In this document: positions 33,564 to 39,778 of the stretch, piece by piece
How positions within the stretch are numbered: the stretch's first letter is position 1
Layout of the letters: every line of letters starts with the position of its first letter
IMG/VR virus record: IMGVR_UViG_3300031957_002648
Location: 1 to 64,000 of that record
Source: a virus
DNA: 64,000 nt
Direction: 5' to 3' (one strand)
Notes under the pieces: generated by a model
Seen by the model: the letters and a program-made list of their open reading frames with translations, nothing else
Database searches by the model: none
Told to the model about the DNA's origin: nothing
Program-made: the position numbers and the translations under genes

Positions 33564-34230
33564 GATGTTCCCGATACCGTCTGAGATAGTTGACCAGTAG
33601 GTTAGCGTATTTTTTCTTGTCGTATTCTTCATAGACTACACAATCTCCATTCTCGCATGACATGATAATCACAAATTTCTTTACCATTATACCAGTAAGT
33701 TCGTATAACATGCAAGCATATGCTGCACATTGTACAAAGTAATGGTCAATCCATTCTCTAGGTTTCTCTTTTTTGCTGGTTTTGAAGTCAATAATGGCAA
33801 GTTCACCATTATATTCTGCAATACAGTCTACTGTTCCAGCAACACCAAGCCCAAGACTATACAGGGGTTGTTCTAGACAATGAATGTTGTCTATCTTCTT
33901 AAGTTCATCCTTTGCAATGAGATATAGAAACTCAGACAAAGGTTGAACTGATCCAGTTGGAAGTTCATCATTCTTGAGCAGATGTTCAATTAGAGTATGA
34001 GTATCAGTACCACGACTCGCTGCTCTAGTTGTGATCTTGTTTGCCTCTTCTTCACCTACACGTTTTCTCCAAGAAGAAAACTTGTCTCTGTTAATCCAGC
34101 TTATAACTGAAGTAACAGAGACAAGATGTTTTAGTGTATTATTTTCAGGCACAACGTAGTGCCTGACTCCATTAATTTCTTTCCTCTTCGGTTTAGGAGG
34201 AAAATCAACATTCACATGATTAAAACTCAC
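33553..34230 (-). CDS. RecB-like PD-(D/E)XK exonuclease, 225 aa
   Basis: This is a probable DNA exonuclease of the RecB/Cas4 PD-(D/E)XK group. Motifs: R-G-T-D-T-H at 73-78, E120, D135 in A-G-T-V-D-C, D148-F-K150 in A-I-I-D-F-K-T-S, and Q167-x-x-x-Y171 in V-Q-C-A-A-Y. The order H-E-D-D/K-Q-Y matches RecB nucleases. No iron-sulfur Cys cluster is seen. It sits between phoH and gp33 and may recycle host DNA or act in recombination. Confidence 0.85.
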   Translation of the reverse strand: MSFNHVNVDFPPKPKRKEINGVRHYVVPENNTLKHLVSVTSVISWINRDKFSSWRKRVGEEEANKITTRAASRGTDTHTLIEHLLKNDELPTGSVQPLSEFLYLIAKDELKKIDNIHCLEQPLYSLGLGVAGTVDCIAEYNGELAIIDFKTSKKEKPREWIDHYFVQCAAYACMLYELTGIMVKKFVIIMSCENGDCVVYEEYDKKKYANLLVNYLRRYREHHEQ

Positions 34231-34982
34231 AAATCAAGTTCCTCCTTTGCAACTAAGTATTCTTTAACAAGACCAGACCGAACAATATCATCAGTATTGA
34301 ATTCCACCAATTCAAACGAAGACATTCTTCGTAAAATATTCATGAAACTGTCAATACCATTTCGTTCATTCTGTTTGACTAAATCCGATTGTTTTGCGTC
34401 ACCACAGAAAATAATTCTAGTATTTTCACCGACACGGGTAATAATAGAATCTAGCTCATGGAAATTGAGGTTTTGAAACTCATCAATAATGAGAATAGCA
34501 TTATCAAACGTTGTTCCACGAATAAATGATGTGCTCCAGAAACTGATTGTCTCTTGTTCTTTTAGTTTACCATAAAGCATGTCATAGTCAACATCTGTAT
34601 CTAGATCAAACATACTTTGAACCATGTTCTTATATGGAATTTGATACAAAGATGACTTATCCTCATGATCTCCAGGAAGAAAACCAATTTCTCTCGTAGC
34701 TACAAGAGACCTTACAAGATAGATTTTTTCTGCGGGAGTAATTTCATTAAAAACATCCCTCAACGCATTGTAAAGTGCAATAAAAGTTTTTCCAGTTCCT
34801 GCAGATCCATAAGCTACAAGGTGTTTTCCCTCGTCAAATGCTTCAAAGAATTTTTTTTGATTATCTGTCAGAGGAACGATTCTATCTAATTTATCAGAAT
34901 CGATTGGTTTTTTGCGGCGCATTTGTTTAGCCGAAAGACCAACTCCGACATTGGAACTAGACCTCTTTTTTCTTGCTGGCAT
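34227..34982 (-). CDS. phoH: PhoH-family ATPase
   Basis: This is a PhoH-like P-loop ATPase: Walker A G59-S-A-G-T-G-K-T66, Walker B at 164-168 (I-I-D-E-F-Q-N), R-S-L-V-A-T-R-E-I-G-F-L-P-G-D near 91-105, and F-C-G-D-A-K-Q-S-D near the C-terminus. PhoH is one of the commonest cyanophage host-like genes and is named for phosphate regulation in E. coli, but its role in the phage is not settled; RNA helicase-type activity is discussed for the family. It overlaps the nuclease gene by four bases. Confidence 0.93.
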   Translation of the reverse strand: MPARKKRSSSNVGVGLSAKQMRRKKPIDSDKLDRIVPLTDNQKKFFEAFDEGKHLVAYGSAGTGKTFIALYNALRDVFNEITPAEKIYLVRSLVATREIGFLPGDHEDKSSLYQIPYKNMVQSMFDLDTDVDYDMLYGKLKEQETISFWSTSFIRGTTFDNAILIIDEFQNLNFHELDSIITRVGENTRIIFCGDAKQSDLVKQNERNGIDSFMNILRRMSSFELVEFNTDDIVRSGLVKEYLVAKEELDL

Positions 34983-34992
34983 AGGAAATTTA

Positions 34993-35241
34993 CTAGATTT
35001 TTTTTACTCTGGAACCGGGAGATTTTGCTGCTCGGCCGAGCACTTCATTCCATCCGGGATTTTTGCTGACAAGTTTATCTCTCCACTCACCCACCTCACA
35101 GGCAGATGGTGCAGTAGAGGGATCCGACCAATCCCTTTGCCAATCTGGGTTCTCATCACACCACTTTGTCCATGCATGTACGCTGAGACGAACCTCTTTC
35201 TGTTCACCAGTTTTGGTGTTCACTACGGGGTATGTTGCCAT
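34993..35241 (-). CDS. Conserved small hypothetical protein, 82 aa
   Basis: The product is M-A-T-Y-P-V-V-N-T-K-T-G-E-Q-K-E-V, then W-C-D-E-N-P-D-W-Q-R-D-W and E-V-G-E-W-R-D-K-L-V, N-P-G-W-N-E-V-L-G-R-A, ending basic. This N-P-D-W and N-P-G-W pattern is familiar from cyanophage phoH neighbourhoods, where I know it only as hypothetical. A late-type motif overlapping the thyX stop lies in front. Confidence 0.78.
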   Translation of the reverse strand: MATYPVVNTKTGEQKEVRLSVHAWTKWCDENPDWQRDWSDPSTAPSACEVGEWRDKLVSKNPGWNEVLGRAAKSPGSRVKKI

Positions 35242-35260
35242 AAGTTAGAATCTCCACATA

Positions 35261-35268
35261 TTATTTAG
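35261..35268 (-). promoter_or_regulatory. Late-type promoter motif CTAAATAA
   Basis: CTAAATAA on the minus strand overlaps the thyX stop codon, 20 bases before the next start. Confidence 0.4.
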
Positions 35269-35911
35269 TGTGCTCAGTCCACCCCATTGCTTCCGCGATT
35301 GTAGGAAACTCACCAGCAAAAGTACACTTACATTGATTGGCAATATCCATATGCTCTTTCTGTGTGCCATTGGCCGAGCGTAAATCAATGTAATGCATCC
35401 AAGACCTAAGTGTTCCAGTCATGTAGATCCTAGTGGGCGTGGCTAGGGGCAAAACGAACCTTGCACACTCCTTTGCAATTCCCAGATCAAGCATCTGCTT
35501 GTAGATACTCATAGCAGAATCAAAGTGTCGCTTGATAACGATCTCCAGTTCCTGCTTGGTGAAAGGATCAACATCATCAATAGAATTTTGACGATTCTTT
35601 GTGTCTTGACGACGTAGTTCAAACATAGGAATCTTATCGGCAAGCAGAGAGGAATCTGCATACCGTTGAGAAAACTCCTGAAATGTAAAGGACCTATGTC
35701 GAAGAATTTGGGCTGCGATTCCTCTAGTAGTGTTGATCTCTAGAGTCATAGAAGCCTGCTCAAAGATACTCCAGTGCTTGTGTTTAATACAATACCGGAG
35801 CAATCCTGCGCTATTCTCGTTGTCTTGATTTGCTGGGTTGCTTACTCTTGCACAGTATGCAATAAGTGCCTCAGCATCGGGAGTCTTTGAGATCAGTTTG
35901 ACATTTTCCAT
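35261..35911 (-). CDS. thyX: Flavin-dependent thymidylate synthase ThyX
   Basis: ThyX makes dTMP from dUMP using FAD, methylenetetrahydrofolate and NADPH. The ThyX signature R-H-R-x7-S-x-R is exact: R71-H-R73 through S81-Q-R83. Other supporting features are H46-W-S near residue 46, Y-A-D-S-S-L-L, and a C-terminal substrate-binding R-S-W-x-H-Y-I-D-L-R. The 216-residue length is normal. Together with the deaminase and glutaredoxin it would raise deoxynucleotide supply. Confidence 0.95.
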   Translation of the reverse strand: MENVKLISKTPDAEALIAYCARVSNPANQDNENSAGLLRYCIKHKHWSIFEQASMTLEINTTRGIAAQILRHRSFTFQEFSQRYADSSLLADKIPMFELRRQDTKNRQNSIDDVDPFTKQELEIVIKRHFDSAMSIYKQMLDLGIAKECARFVLPLATPTRIYMTGTLRSWMHYIDLRSANGTQKEHMDIANQCKCTFAGEFPTIAEAMGWTEHTK

Positions 35912-36023
35912 TCTGTTTTTTCAAGTCACGTTGTTTCTTAATTAGTCTAGCATACTGTAGATCACCATCAGTAAATAATTCAGGATGTTTGATTATGTAT
36001 TTGATGGCTTTTTTGGTTTTCAT
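35871..36023 (-). CDS. Small basic protein overlapping thyX, 50 aa
   Basis: The ATG overlaps the stop of the gene ending at 36020 (ATGA). The product (M-K-T-K-K-A-I-K-Y-I-I-K-H-P-E-L-F, then D-L-Q-Y-A-R-L-I-K-K-Q-R) is basic and helical. Its last 41 bases overlap the start of thyX in another frame. The coupling and composition favour a real gene; the family is unknown to me beyond a sense that similar short proteins precede thyX in cyanophages. Confidence 0.65.
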   Translation of the reverse strand: MKTKKAIKYIIKHPELFTDGDLQYARLIKKQRDLKKQNGKCQTDLKDSRC

Positions 36024-36334
36024 CGTTTACCTTTTTTCTTGGAGTCTGGTGGTTGATAACCGTATAGTTTCGGTTTCACAGTGCCCTTTGTCCACTCAAA
36101 AGAAATTAAGTTAGTTTTGAACTTGTCATAATACATATCAAATAATTTGACTTGTTTTCCGCATCGGGCAATATCATAGAATATCTCTTCATCTACTGAG
36201 TATTTAACCAAGTAAGCATCAGTAGGTAAAGACCGGTCTTCAGCGTCAGCTGGACGGCAGTTATGCTTCAGAACTGTACATCCGTAAATTTTCTTACAAG
36301 TTTGAAGCTCTTCTTCCGTCCACAACTCAACCAT
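36020..36334 (-). CDS. Conserved hypothetical protein, 104 aa
   Basis: I start at the ATG at 36334, four bases after the preceding stop; a longer frame overlaps that gene. The product begins M-V-E-L-W-T-E-E-E-L, has C-K-K-I-Y-G-C-T-V-L-K-H-N-C-R with three Cys, then P-T-D-A-Y-L-V-K-Y and F-D-M-Y-Y-D-K-F, and a basic tail. The pattern is familiar from cyanophages as a conserved unknown. The Cys residues might bind zinc. Confidence 0.75.
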   Translation of the reverse strand: MVELWTEEELQTCKKIYGCTVLKHNCRPADAEDRSLPTDAYLVKYSVDEEIFYDIARCGKQVKLFDMYYDKFKTNLISFEWTKGTVKPKLYGYQPPDSKKKGKR

Positions 36335-36338
36335 TTGG

Positions 36339-36794
36339 TCAATCTCGATTTCTTTCCCAAACGATGTCCTCGTAGGCTTCGGTGACAACGTTTTTAGTGA
36401 TTCTGTATTTCTTTCCAATTTGTTTGTCCTTTACTAAACAAAGAAGTTCTGCTTCATCCTTATGAAGGGATTCCAACAATTCAATATAGAGAGATTCTCT
36501 ACGATTGCGACTAATGTCACGATTTCCGCTCTCAATGAAATTATAGAAAGTCCTATAAGTGCTAGAGAGACGAGAAAGACCGTCTGGTACGGTGTTATCG
36601 TTTGGTGTGTAAGGAACTTCTCCTTCTGGTAAAGCAGATTTGACAGTGGTGTCAAAGTTCCAAATCAAAAGTGAAACTAGCGCAGGATTTCTAAATTGCC
36701 TTAGAATATCTACTTTTTCCTTTTTAGTCTTTGCGCTAGATACTGCTTGCAGAATTTCGCTCTGCATTGGGTTGGGTGGTAATCGTTTAGCCAT
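36339..36794 (-). CDS. Conserved phage protein, DUF6433-like, 151 aa
   Basis: Features are A-K-T-K-K-E-K-V-D-I-L near 22-32, L-P-E-G-E-V-P-Y-T-P-N near 57-67, F-I-E-S-G-N-R, R-R-E-S-L-Y-I-E-L-L-E-S-L-H and D-E-A-E-L-L-C-L-V-K-D-K. This layout is the common T4-like phage family I know as DUF6433 (name from memory). Its function is not established. I start at the ATG at 36794; only a TTG lies further upstream. Confidence 0.78.
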   Translation of the reverse strand: MAKRLPPNPMQSEILQAVSSAKTKKEKVDILRQFRNPALVSLLIWNFDTTVKSALPEGEVPYTPNDNTVPDGLSRLSSTYRTFYNFIESGNRDISRNRRESLYIELLESLHKDEAELLCLVKDKQIGKKYRITKNVVTEAYEDIVWERNRD

Positions 36795-36808
36795 GGGTAA
36801 ATACAAAG

Positions 36809-37030
36809 TTAATCTTCATAATAGTCTTCATCTTCAAATGAATTTTCAAACCTAAATGCAATCAATTGGTCTGGAAGTATACCTCCAGTCTCATCATACA
36901 TTTCTGGATGCAGATCTTGGGGAACGTTGAAGGCGATTACATTTTCCCGTATAATCCATCCAAAAATTGATCCTGTCAGAAAGGCACCAATCATAAGGAA
37001 AGTTCCTAATACGAGAGATACTGCTAACAT
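36809..37030 (-). CDS. Small membrane protein with acidic tail, 73 aa
   Basis: Residues 3-28 are hydrophobic (L-V-L-G-T-F-L-M-I-G-A-F-L-T-G-S-I-F-G-W), followed by a cytoplasmic-like tail with D-L-H-P-E-M-Y-D, G-I-L-P-D-Q-L-I-A-F-R-F-E-N and a very acidic end. A strong Shine-Dalgarno (AGGAGG) lies 7 bases before the ATG. The H-P-E-M-x-D and A-F-R-F-E-N phrases recur in cyanophage proteins near nrdC, as I recall. Function unknown. Confidence 0.8.
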   Translation of the reverse strand: MLAVSLVLGTFLMIGAFLTGSIFGWIIRENVIAFNVPQDLHPEMYDETGGILPDQLIAFRFENSFEDEDYYED

Positions 37031-37041
37031 GGTTACGCCTC

Positions 37042-37224
37042 CTATATCTTTTTTGAATCAAAAGAAAAACTTATTGTGTATTTTCTTTTGAAAAGTCTAA
37101 ATCCTAGCTGTAAGTCGATTGTTTTTTTAGGTTTTTGTACTCCATTAAGAATTAGATCTACACCTCTATTTATAGGTATATCAGAGGATATTTTCCTCTC
37201 TGAAAAATTTTGCGAGGTCAACAC
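37042..37224 (-). CDS. Doubtful small ORF lacking an ATG, up to 60 aa
   Basis: This open frame spans the gap between nrdC and the membrane protein gene. It has no ATG; its only near-standard start is a TTG at 37224 inside nrdC, preceded by GGAGG. The C-terminal part (G-V-D-L-I-L-N-G-V-Q-K, F-R-L-F-K-R-K-Y-T-I-S-F) looks beta-like and not random. A late-type promoter (TATAAATA) lies within it, which argues that some or all of the stretch is regulatory. I keep it as possible only. Confidence 0.3.
   Translation of the reverse strand: MLTSQNFSERKISSDIPINRGVDLILNGVQKPKKTIDLQLGFRLFKRKYTISFSFDSKKI
37167..37174 (-). promoter_or_regulatory. T4-type late promoter TATAAATA
   Basis: TATAAATA on the minus strand is a perfect match to the T4 late -10 element. 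It would drive the small membrane protein gene at 36809-37030 and those after it. Confidence 0.55.
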
Positions 37225-37417
37225 ATCCTCCGATTACTTGTCCATCTTTGATAATTTTTGGAAATGTAGATCCTTCACCAAATAAAGTATAAAACTCATC
37301 TTTAGTAAAATCTACATCTAGAGTATACACGATATATTTCTGTTCTGTCAAGTCTAGAAGAGTTTTAGCTTTTATACAGTAAGGACAATTTGATTTTGAA
37401 TAAACTGTAAATGTCAT
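37181..37417 (-). CDS. nrdC: Glutaredoxin NrdC
   Basis: This is a 78-residue glutaredoxin with the redox site C11-P-Y-C14 in K-S-N-C-P-Y-C-I-K-A, the cis-Pro F-P-K-I, and I-G-G-C at the GSH site. It would reduce ribonucleotide reductase. I use the ATG at 37417, which has AGGAGGTGA just upstream and overlaps the preceding gene; the longer frame has no site. T4 NrdC is the counterpart. Confidence 0.92.
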   Translation of the reverse strand: MTFTVYSKSNCPYCIKAKTLLDLTEQKYIVYTLDVDFTKDEFYTLFGEGSTFPKIIKDGQVIGGCVDLAKFFREENIL

Positions 37418-37650
37418 GCATTCACCTCCTTTCTCTTTTTTACGAATTTCAATTCTTTCCAATACTGAGAATAGCAAAGAACGAGAACGTGAGTCTTCTT
37501 ATGAAAAACTACAAGATCATCAGGTTTTTCTTTTACAGCTACCTCAATGGTTATGTAGTCTTTACAAACAAAATAAATCCATCCTTCAGTTCTGCAACCT
37601 AATTCATCTATCCAAATTACATAATCATTAATTTTAGGAATATAGGTCAT
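37414..37650 (-). CDS. Conserved hypothetical protein, 78 aa
   Basis: A small basic protein of probable beta fold: Y-V-I-W-I-D-E-L-G-C-R-T-E-G-W-I-Y-F-V-C-K-D-Y-I-T-I-E (split by a break), V-K-E-K-P-D-D-L and K-K-T-H-V-L-V-L-C-Y. It is the type of unnamed protein I expect next to nrdC in cyanophages. The stop overlaps the nrdC start and the end carries nrdC's ribosome binding site. Confidence 0.75.
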   Translation of the reverse strand: MTYIPKINDYVIWIDELGCRTEGWIYFVCKDYITIEVAVKEKPDDLVVFHKKTHVLVLCYSQYWKELKFVKKRKEVNA

Positions 37651-37834
37651 CTTCCAAATCCAAACGAATTGGTTCTAGATGTTCAAGAAATGTCCATTTT
37701 TCTGGTTCTTTTCCATCGACGACAAATTCAAGAAAAACCGATGTGGCATCATCATGTCGGCCTTCCTCAAAAAGGTGATCTAGTGTTGTCATGTAGTAGT
37801 CTTCGATGACTTCAATGCACTTTTCTTTAGACAT
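37634..37834 (-). CDS. Small acidic hypothetical protein, 66 aa
   Basis: The ATG at 37834 overlaps the preceding gene; a TTG six bases upstream is less likely. The product is acidic and helical (M-S-K-E-K-C-I-E-V-I-E-D-Y-Y), with T-L-D-H-L-F-E-E-G-R-H-D-D-A and L-R-L-D-L-E-D-D near the end (I-R-L-D-L). Coupled within a run of small early-type genes. I do not recognise it. Confidence 0.65.
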   Translation of the reverse strand: MSKEKCIEVIEDYYMTTLDHLFEEGRHDDATSVFLEFVVDGKEPEKWTFLEHLEPIRLDLEDDLYS

Positions 37835-37973
37835 TTTCAATTTCAGAGAGTAGTTGTTTCAAGTTAGCAATTTCTTCCGAATTTTCTTTAATTTTATTTT
37901 CAAGGTAGGACACCCGTTCCATCATGCTACATTTTAAATTAGCATAAATGTCGGTCTTTTCTTCAGACATCAT
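37827..37973 (-). CDS. Small coiled-coil protein, 48 aa
   Basis: The start is the ATG at 37973 (or 37970), with GGGGAAG upstream, overlapping the previous gene. Residues about 17-46 have heptad spacing (M-E-R-V-S-Y-L-E-N-K-I-K-E-N, then I-A-N-L-K-Q-L-L-S-E-I), so a coiled coil is likely. Possibly a small regulator or bridging protein; no function can be assigned. Confidence 0.6.
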   Translation of the reverse strand: MMSEEKTDIYANLKCSMMERVSYLENKIKENSEEIANLKQLLSEIENV

Positions 37974-38139
37974 GATCTTCCCCTTTCTCAAAACTTTTCC
38001 AAAAATCCTCCCAATCAGCTTTACTTGCTTCCTCAATGTCTGCTGAAGGAATCAGCAGATACGGATGAATTTTCTTCACCCAGCGATGAAGAGCAAAATA
38101 TCGCTCTCTCCAAATTGCCGCCTCGTCCATGTGGTCCAT
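37963..38139 (-). CDS. Small hypothetical protein, 58 aa
   Basis: The ATG at 38139 has AAGG four bases upstream. The product is M-D-H-M-D-E-A-A-I-W-R-E-R-Y-F-A-L-H-R-W, then P-Y-L-L-I-P-S-A-D and W-E-D-F-W-K-S-F-E. It is the first gene after the fused terminator-promoter at 38161-38195. It overlaps the coiled-coil gene by 11 bases. Confidence 0.6.
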   Translation of the reverse strand: MDHMDEAAIWRERYFALHRWVKKIHPYLLIPSADIEEASKADWEDFWKSFEKGEDHDV

Positions 38140-38160
38140 ATGCCTTGGATTGCTTCGCCT

Positions 38161-38188
38161 AGTATAGCACAAAAAAAGAGGGTCGCAA
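38161..38188 (-). promoter_or_regulatory. Sigma70-like promoter fused to terminator
   Basis: TTGCGA (38183-38188), 16 bases, TATACT (38161-38166) on the minus strand. The -35 lies in the loop and right arm of the terminator at 38171-38195, and the T-run is the spacer. GTGCTATACTAGGC is identical to the tRNA-operon promoter. Confidence 0.65.
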
Positions 38189-38195
38189 GACCCTC
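38171..38195 (-). terminator. Intrinsic terminator
   Basis: On the minus strand GAGGGTC-TTGC-GACCCTC, a perfect 7-bp stem with a four-base loop, is followed by seven T. It ends transcripts of the small genes at 38202-38722. Confidence 0.88.
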
Positions 38196-38201
38196 TTGAA
38201 T

Positions 38202-38294
38202 TTATTTATAGAGAAATTTTATTTCTCTATAGATCAGAAACATGATAGCAATACAACCTAGGGATATGATCCCACTAATTTGTAATGCTTGCAT
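38202..38294 (-). CDS. Single-pass membrane peptide, 30 aa
   Basis: This 30-residue ORF begins two bases after the preceding stop (TGACATG). It has a hydrophobic segment at residues 8-21 (G-I-I-S-L-G-C-I-A-I-M-F-L-I) and a basic end. The size resembles small photosystem or cytochrome subunits, but no specific match is recognised. Its codons end just ahead of the terminator. Confidence 0.5.
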   Translation of the reverse strand: MQALQISGIISLGCIAIMFLIYREIKFLYK

Positions 38295-38295
38295 G

Positions 38296-38460
38296 TCACT
38301 TAGCGTAAGTGTGACCGCGATAGCAGAATGTGCCGTGAACTTCTTCACCGCTCTGCTTGCACTCATACTCAACACCACGATAGGCTGTCATAGCAATCTG
38401 TGCATCGTGAAGAGCAGAAGCCTTTTGAATCTGCTTTCTGATCATATTGAGTGTGTTCAT
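38296..38460 (-). CDS. Small conserved protein, DUF4278-like, 54 aa
   Basis: The ATG at 38460 has AGGAG eight bases upstream, which fixes the start; the longer frame is not supported. The product (M-N-T-L-N-M-I-R-K-Q-I, then Y-R-G-V-E-Y-E-C and H-G-T-F-C-Y-R-G-H-T-Y) carries two Y-R-G repeats typical of the DUF4278 family in cyanobacteria and their phages (recalled, not searched). Function unknown. Confidence 0.75.
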   Translation of the reverse strand: MNTLNMIRKQIQKASALHDAQIAMTAYRGVEYECKQSGEEVHGTFCYRGHTYAK

Positions 38461-38527
38461 TGGTAGTCTCCTAAAAGAATGGAAAGTTAACCTTCTCTGC
38501 CGTAGCAGGATCCGTTTTCCCGTTCCT

Positions 38528-38722
38528 TCAGTCGTGTGCGTCCTTGGTATCAAAACAACTGGGTTCAGTATGTTCGATCCATCTTGTGATGATATCAAAC
38601 TTCTGAGAAGGAGTAAACAGAGTAGAACTCTGAATTCCTTCTTTTAACCATTCATAGTCTTCACACCGAAGATAATCTTCAGGTGGGACATGCATGAATA
38701 ACACAGTCAGCAGTGATAACAT
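38528..38722 (-). CDS. Riboswitch-controlled small protein, 64 aa
   Basis: This short ORF begins 2 bases after a downstream-peptide-type riboswitch region. A GGAG at ten bases upstream could be its ribosome binding site. The product (M-L-S-L-L-T-V-L-F-M-H-V-P-P-E-D-Y-L) has a short hydrophobic start, then W-L-K-E-G-I-Q-S-S, Q-K-F-D-I-I-T-R-W-I-E-H and S-C-F-D-T-K-D-A-H-D. The start may also be the second Met. In cyanobacteria such RNAs precede peptides linked to nitrogen control, so a nitrogen-status regulator is a fair guess. Confidence 0.65.
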   Translation of the reverse strand: MLSLLTVLFMHVPPEDYLRCEDYEWLKEGIQSSTLFTPSQKFDIITRWIEHTEPSCFDTKDAHD

Positions 38723-38723
38723 A

Positions 38724-38810
38724 GGATGAACGCTCCGTTCCGCGACTTACTTGCGTCCTGTGGCGTCTTTCTAGACTATCTGCCTAGCGACTACCACCCG
38801 GATGAACGTA
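38724..38810 (-). ncRNA. Probable glutamine-type (downstream-peptide) riboswitch
   Basis: The leader between promoter 38816-38844 and the 64-residue ORF holds CGTTCATCC (38808-38800) and GGACGCAAGTAAG (38758-38746), close to the C-G-U-U-C-A and G-G-A-C-G-x-A-A-G-U-A-G-G cores of the glnA/downstream-peptide RNAs. Between them a stem forms: TCC/GGA, GTGG/CCAC, GTC/GAC and CTAG/CTAG. A second CGTTCATCC (38732-38724) near the start codon can pair with the preceding GAACG to form a hairpin holding the GGAG. That offers a simple on/off switch. The class was known upstream of short peptides in marine cyanobacteria and a phage. Confidence 0.6.
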
Positions 38811-38815
38811 TGGCC

Positions 38816-38844
38816 ATTATATGACCTTTCGATTATTTAGTCAA
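38816..38844 (-). promoter_or_regulatory. Sigma70 promoter of riboswitch operon
   Basis: TTGACT (38839-38844), 17 bases, TATAAT (38816-38821) on the minus strand. Transcription would begin near 38809, at the first conserved CGTTCA of the riboswitch. Confidence 0.82.
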
Positions 38845-38868
38845 GTATTTTTGTAACATATGATACAA

Positions 38869-39057
38869 TCACAATTCATAGTCTTTTGACTCTTCAATCA
38901 ATTCATCAATAATCGTCTTTTCTCCACCAGCCCTCTTAATTTGTAAAAAGTTGGATTTTGAGAATTTCTTCAATTTTTTATATTTCTTCAAAAGAGCACT
39001 CATACTTTCTTTAGAAATTTCAACGTCAACTTTCTCTACATCAAATCCTTTACTCAT
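38869..39057 (-). CDS. Small charged protein, 62 aa
   Basis: A Lys/Glu-rich helical protein: M-S-K-G-F-D-V-E-K-V-D-V-E-I-S-K-E, then L-L-K-K-Y-K-K-L-K-K-F-S-K-S-N and a closing I-I-D-E-L-I-E-E-S. I do not recognise it. It is last in the transcript that starts at 39723, ending just before the next promoter. A weak hairpin (CGGAA/TTCCG) with a run of six T precedes it at about 39080-39110. Confidence 0.6.
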   Translation of the reverse strand: MSKGFDVEKVDVEISKESMSALLKKYKKLKKFSKSNFLQIKRAGGEKTIIDELIEESKDYEL

Positions 39058-39128
39058 TTTTGAAAATCCTGTGGCTTGAAAAAATGGCGGAATAATTTTT
39101 CCGAAATATATGGAAGCTAAAGTCGATT

Positions 39129-39293
39129 TTAGCCAGAGAACTCATTTAACATATCTAGTATCTTATTGTATGCATCATGAGCACCATCATGCCAATCACC
39201 ACTTTTGTTTCCATGCACTCCATTATATAATTCATTCTTCATTTTGTAAACTCTTCCTAGTACAGTAGGCTTGTCAATTTGACCTCTCGCCAT
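39129..39293 (-). CDS. Small conserved protein, 54 aa
   Basis: This short ORF starts at the ATG at 39293, overlapping the previous gene by 20 bases. It reads M-A-R-G-Q-I-D-K-P-T-V-L-G-R-V-Y-K-M-K-N, then Y-N-G-V-H-G-N-K-S and W-H-D-G-A-H-D-A-Y-N-K-I-L. The D-G-A-H-x-A-Y-N phrase is familiar from T4-like cyanophages as a conserved unknown. A possible hairpin (GCTAAA/TTTAGC) straddles its stop. Confidence 0.65.
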   Translation of the reverse strand: MARGQIDKPTVLGRVYKMKNELYNGVHGNKSGDWHDGAHDAYNKILDMLNEFSG

Positions 39294-39504
39294 TGATTCG
39301 TTCTGCATTTAGTTTATCTAGGTATTTTCTCTCTTCAATATACAAATGATTGTGATTTTTGTCAATATATATCAGTATTCCCTGATGTAACTCAGGAATC
39401 AGCCATTGATCAATACGATAACAATATTTCCAATTGACTGGTCGAATACAATTCATCACCACGACAGACCAGAATGCCGTTAGATGGTTGATAATAGTCA
39501 GCAT
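39274..39504 (-). CDS. Hypothetical protein, 76 aa
   Basis: A small basic protein with a hydrophobic first 20 residues (M-L-T-I-I-N-H-L-T-A-F-W-S-V-V-V), then Y-R-I-D-Q-W-L-I-P-E-L-H and a charged C-terminal helix (E-E-R-K-Y-L-D-K-L-N-A-E-R-I-N-G-E-R). It begins eight bases after the preceding stop. No family recognised. Confidence 0.55.
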   Translation of the reverse strand: MLTIINHLTAFWSVVVMNCIRPVNWKYCYRIDQWLIPELHQGILIYIDKNHNHLYIEERKYLDKLNAERINGERSN

Positions 39505-39511
39505 TGATCAG

Positions 39512-39700
39512 TCATGAGAGTGAAGGTAGATTTAGAGTAAGAATAACAAAGATAAAAGCAGAAAATAGAATTGATAATACCACAACACCAGCCGTATCAG
39601 GGTGTTCAACTGCCCAATCAACAAACCGCGCAACACCGAATGCAAGACAGATTCCAAGAAATACGGAGGAGAGTGCAAGAGATAACAGTGAAACAGTCAT
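39512..39700 (-). CDS. Small two-helix membrane protein, 62 aa
   Basis: Two hydrophobic segments (about 3-24 and 36-57) are joined by V-E-H-P-D-T-A-G. It is the first gene after a consensus promoter at 39723-39751, with a leader of about 16 bases and no clear Shine-Dalgarno. Its nearness to psbD may be chance since a terminator separates them. Possibly a thylakoid or inner membrane protein. Confidence 0.65.
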   Translation of the reverse strand: MTVSLLSLALSSVFLGICLAFGVARFVDWAVEHPDTAGVVVLSILFSAFIFVILTLNLPSLS

Positions 39701-39722
39701 GAGTTTGATTGATTACGAAGTC

Positions 39723-39751
39723 ATTATACAATAAAAAACCACCCCTGTCAA
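39723..39751 (-). promoter_or_regulatory. Consensus sigma70 promoter in terminator loop
   Basis: TTGACA (39746-39751), 17 bases, TATAAT (39723-39728): both boxes are perfect. The -35 hexamer is exactly the loop of the psbD terminator. Confidence 0.88.
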
Positions 39752-39759
39752 GGAGTGGT
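39733..39759 (-). terminator. psbD intrinsic terminator
   Basis: On the minus strand ACCACTCC and GGGGTGGT (39752-39759 and 39738-39745) pair as an 8-bp stem with one G-T, loop TTGACA, followed by six T. It lies 20 bases after the psbD stop. Confidence 0.87.
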
Positions 39760-39778
39760 GGACGGTTTGGGAAGTGGT

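Noticed and set aside
38204-38211. TATAAATA on the minus strand as a late promoter
   Set aside because: It lies in the end of a small gene just before a strong terminator, which would stop any transcript at once. It may still be chance AT-rich sequence.
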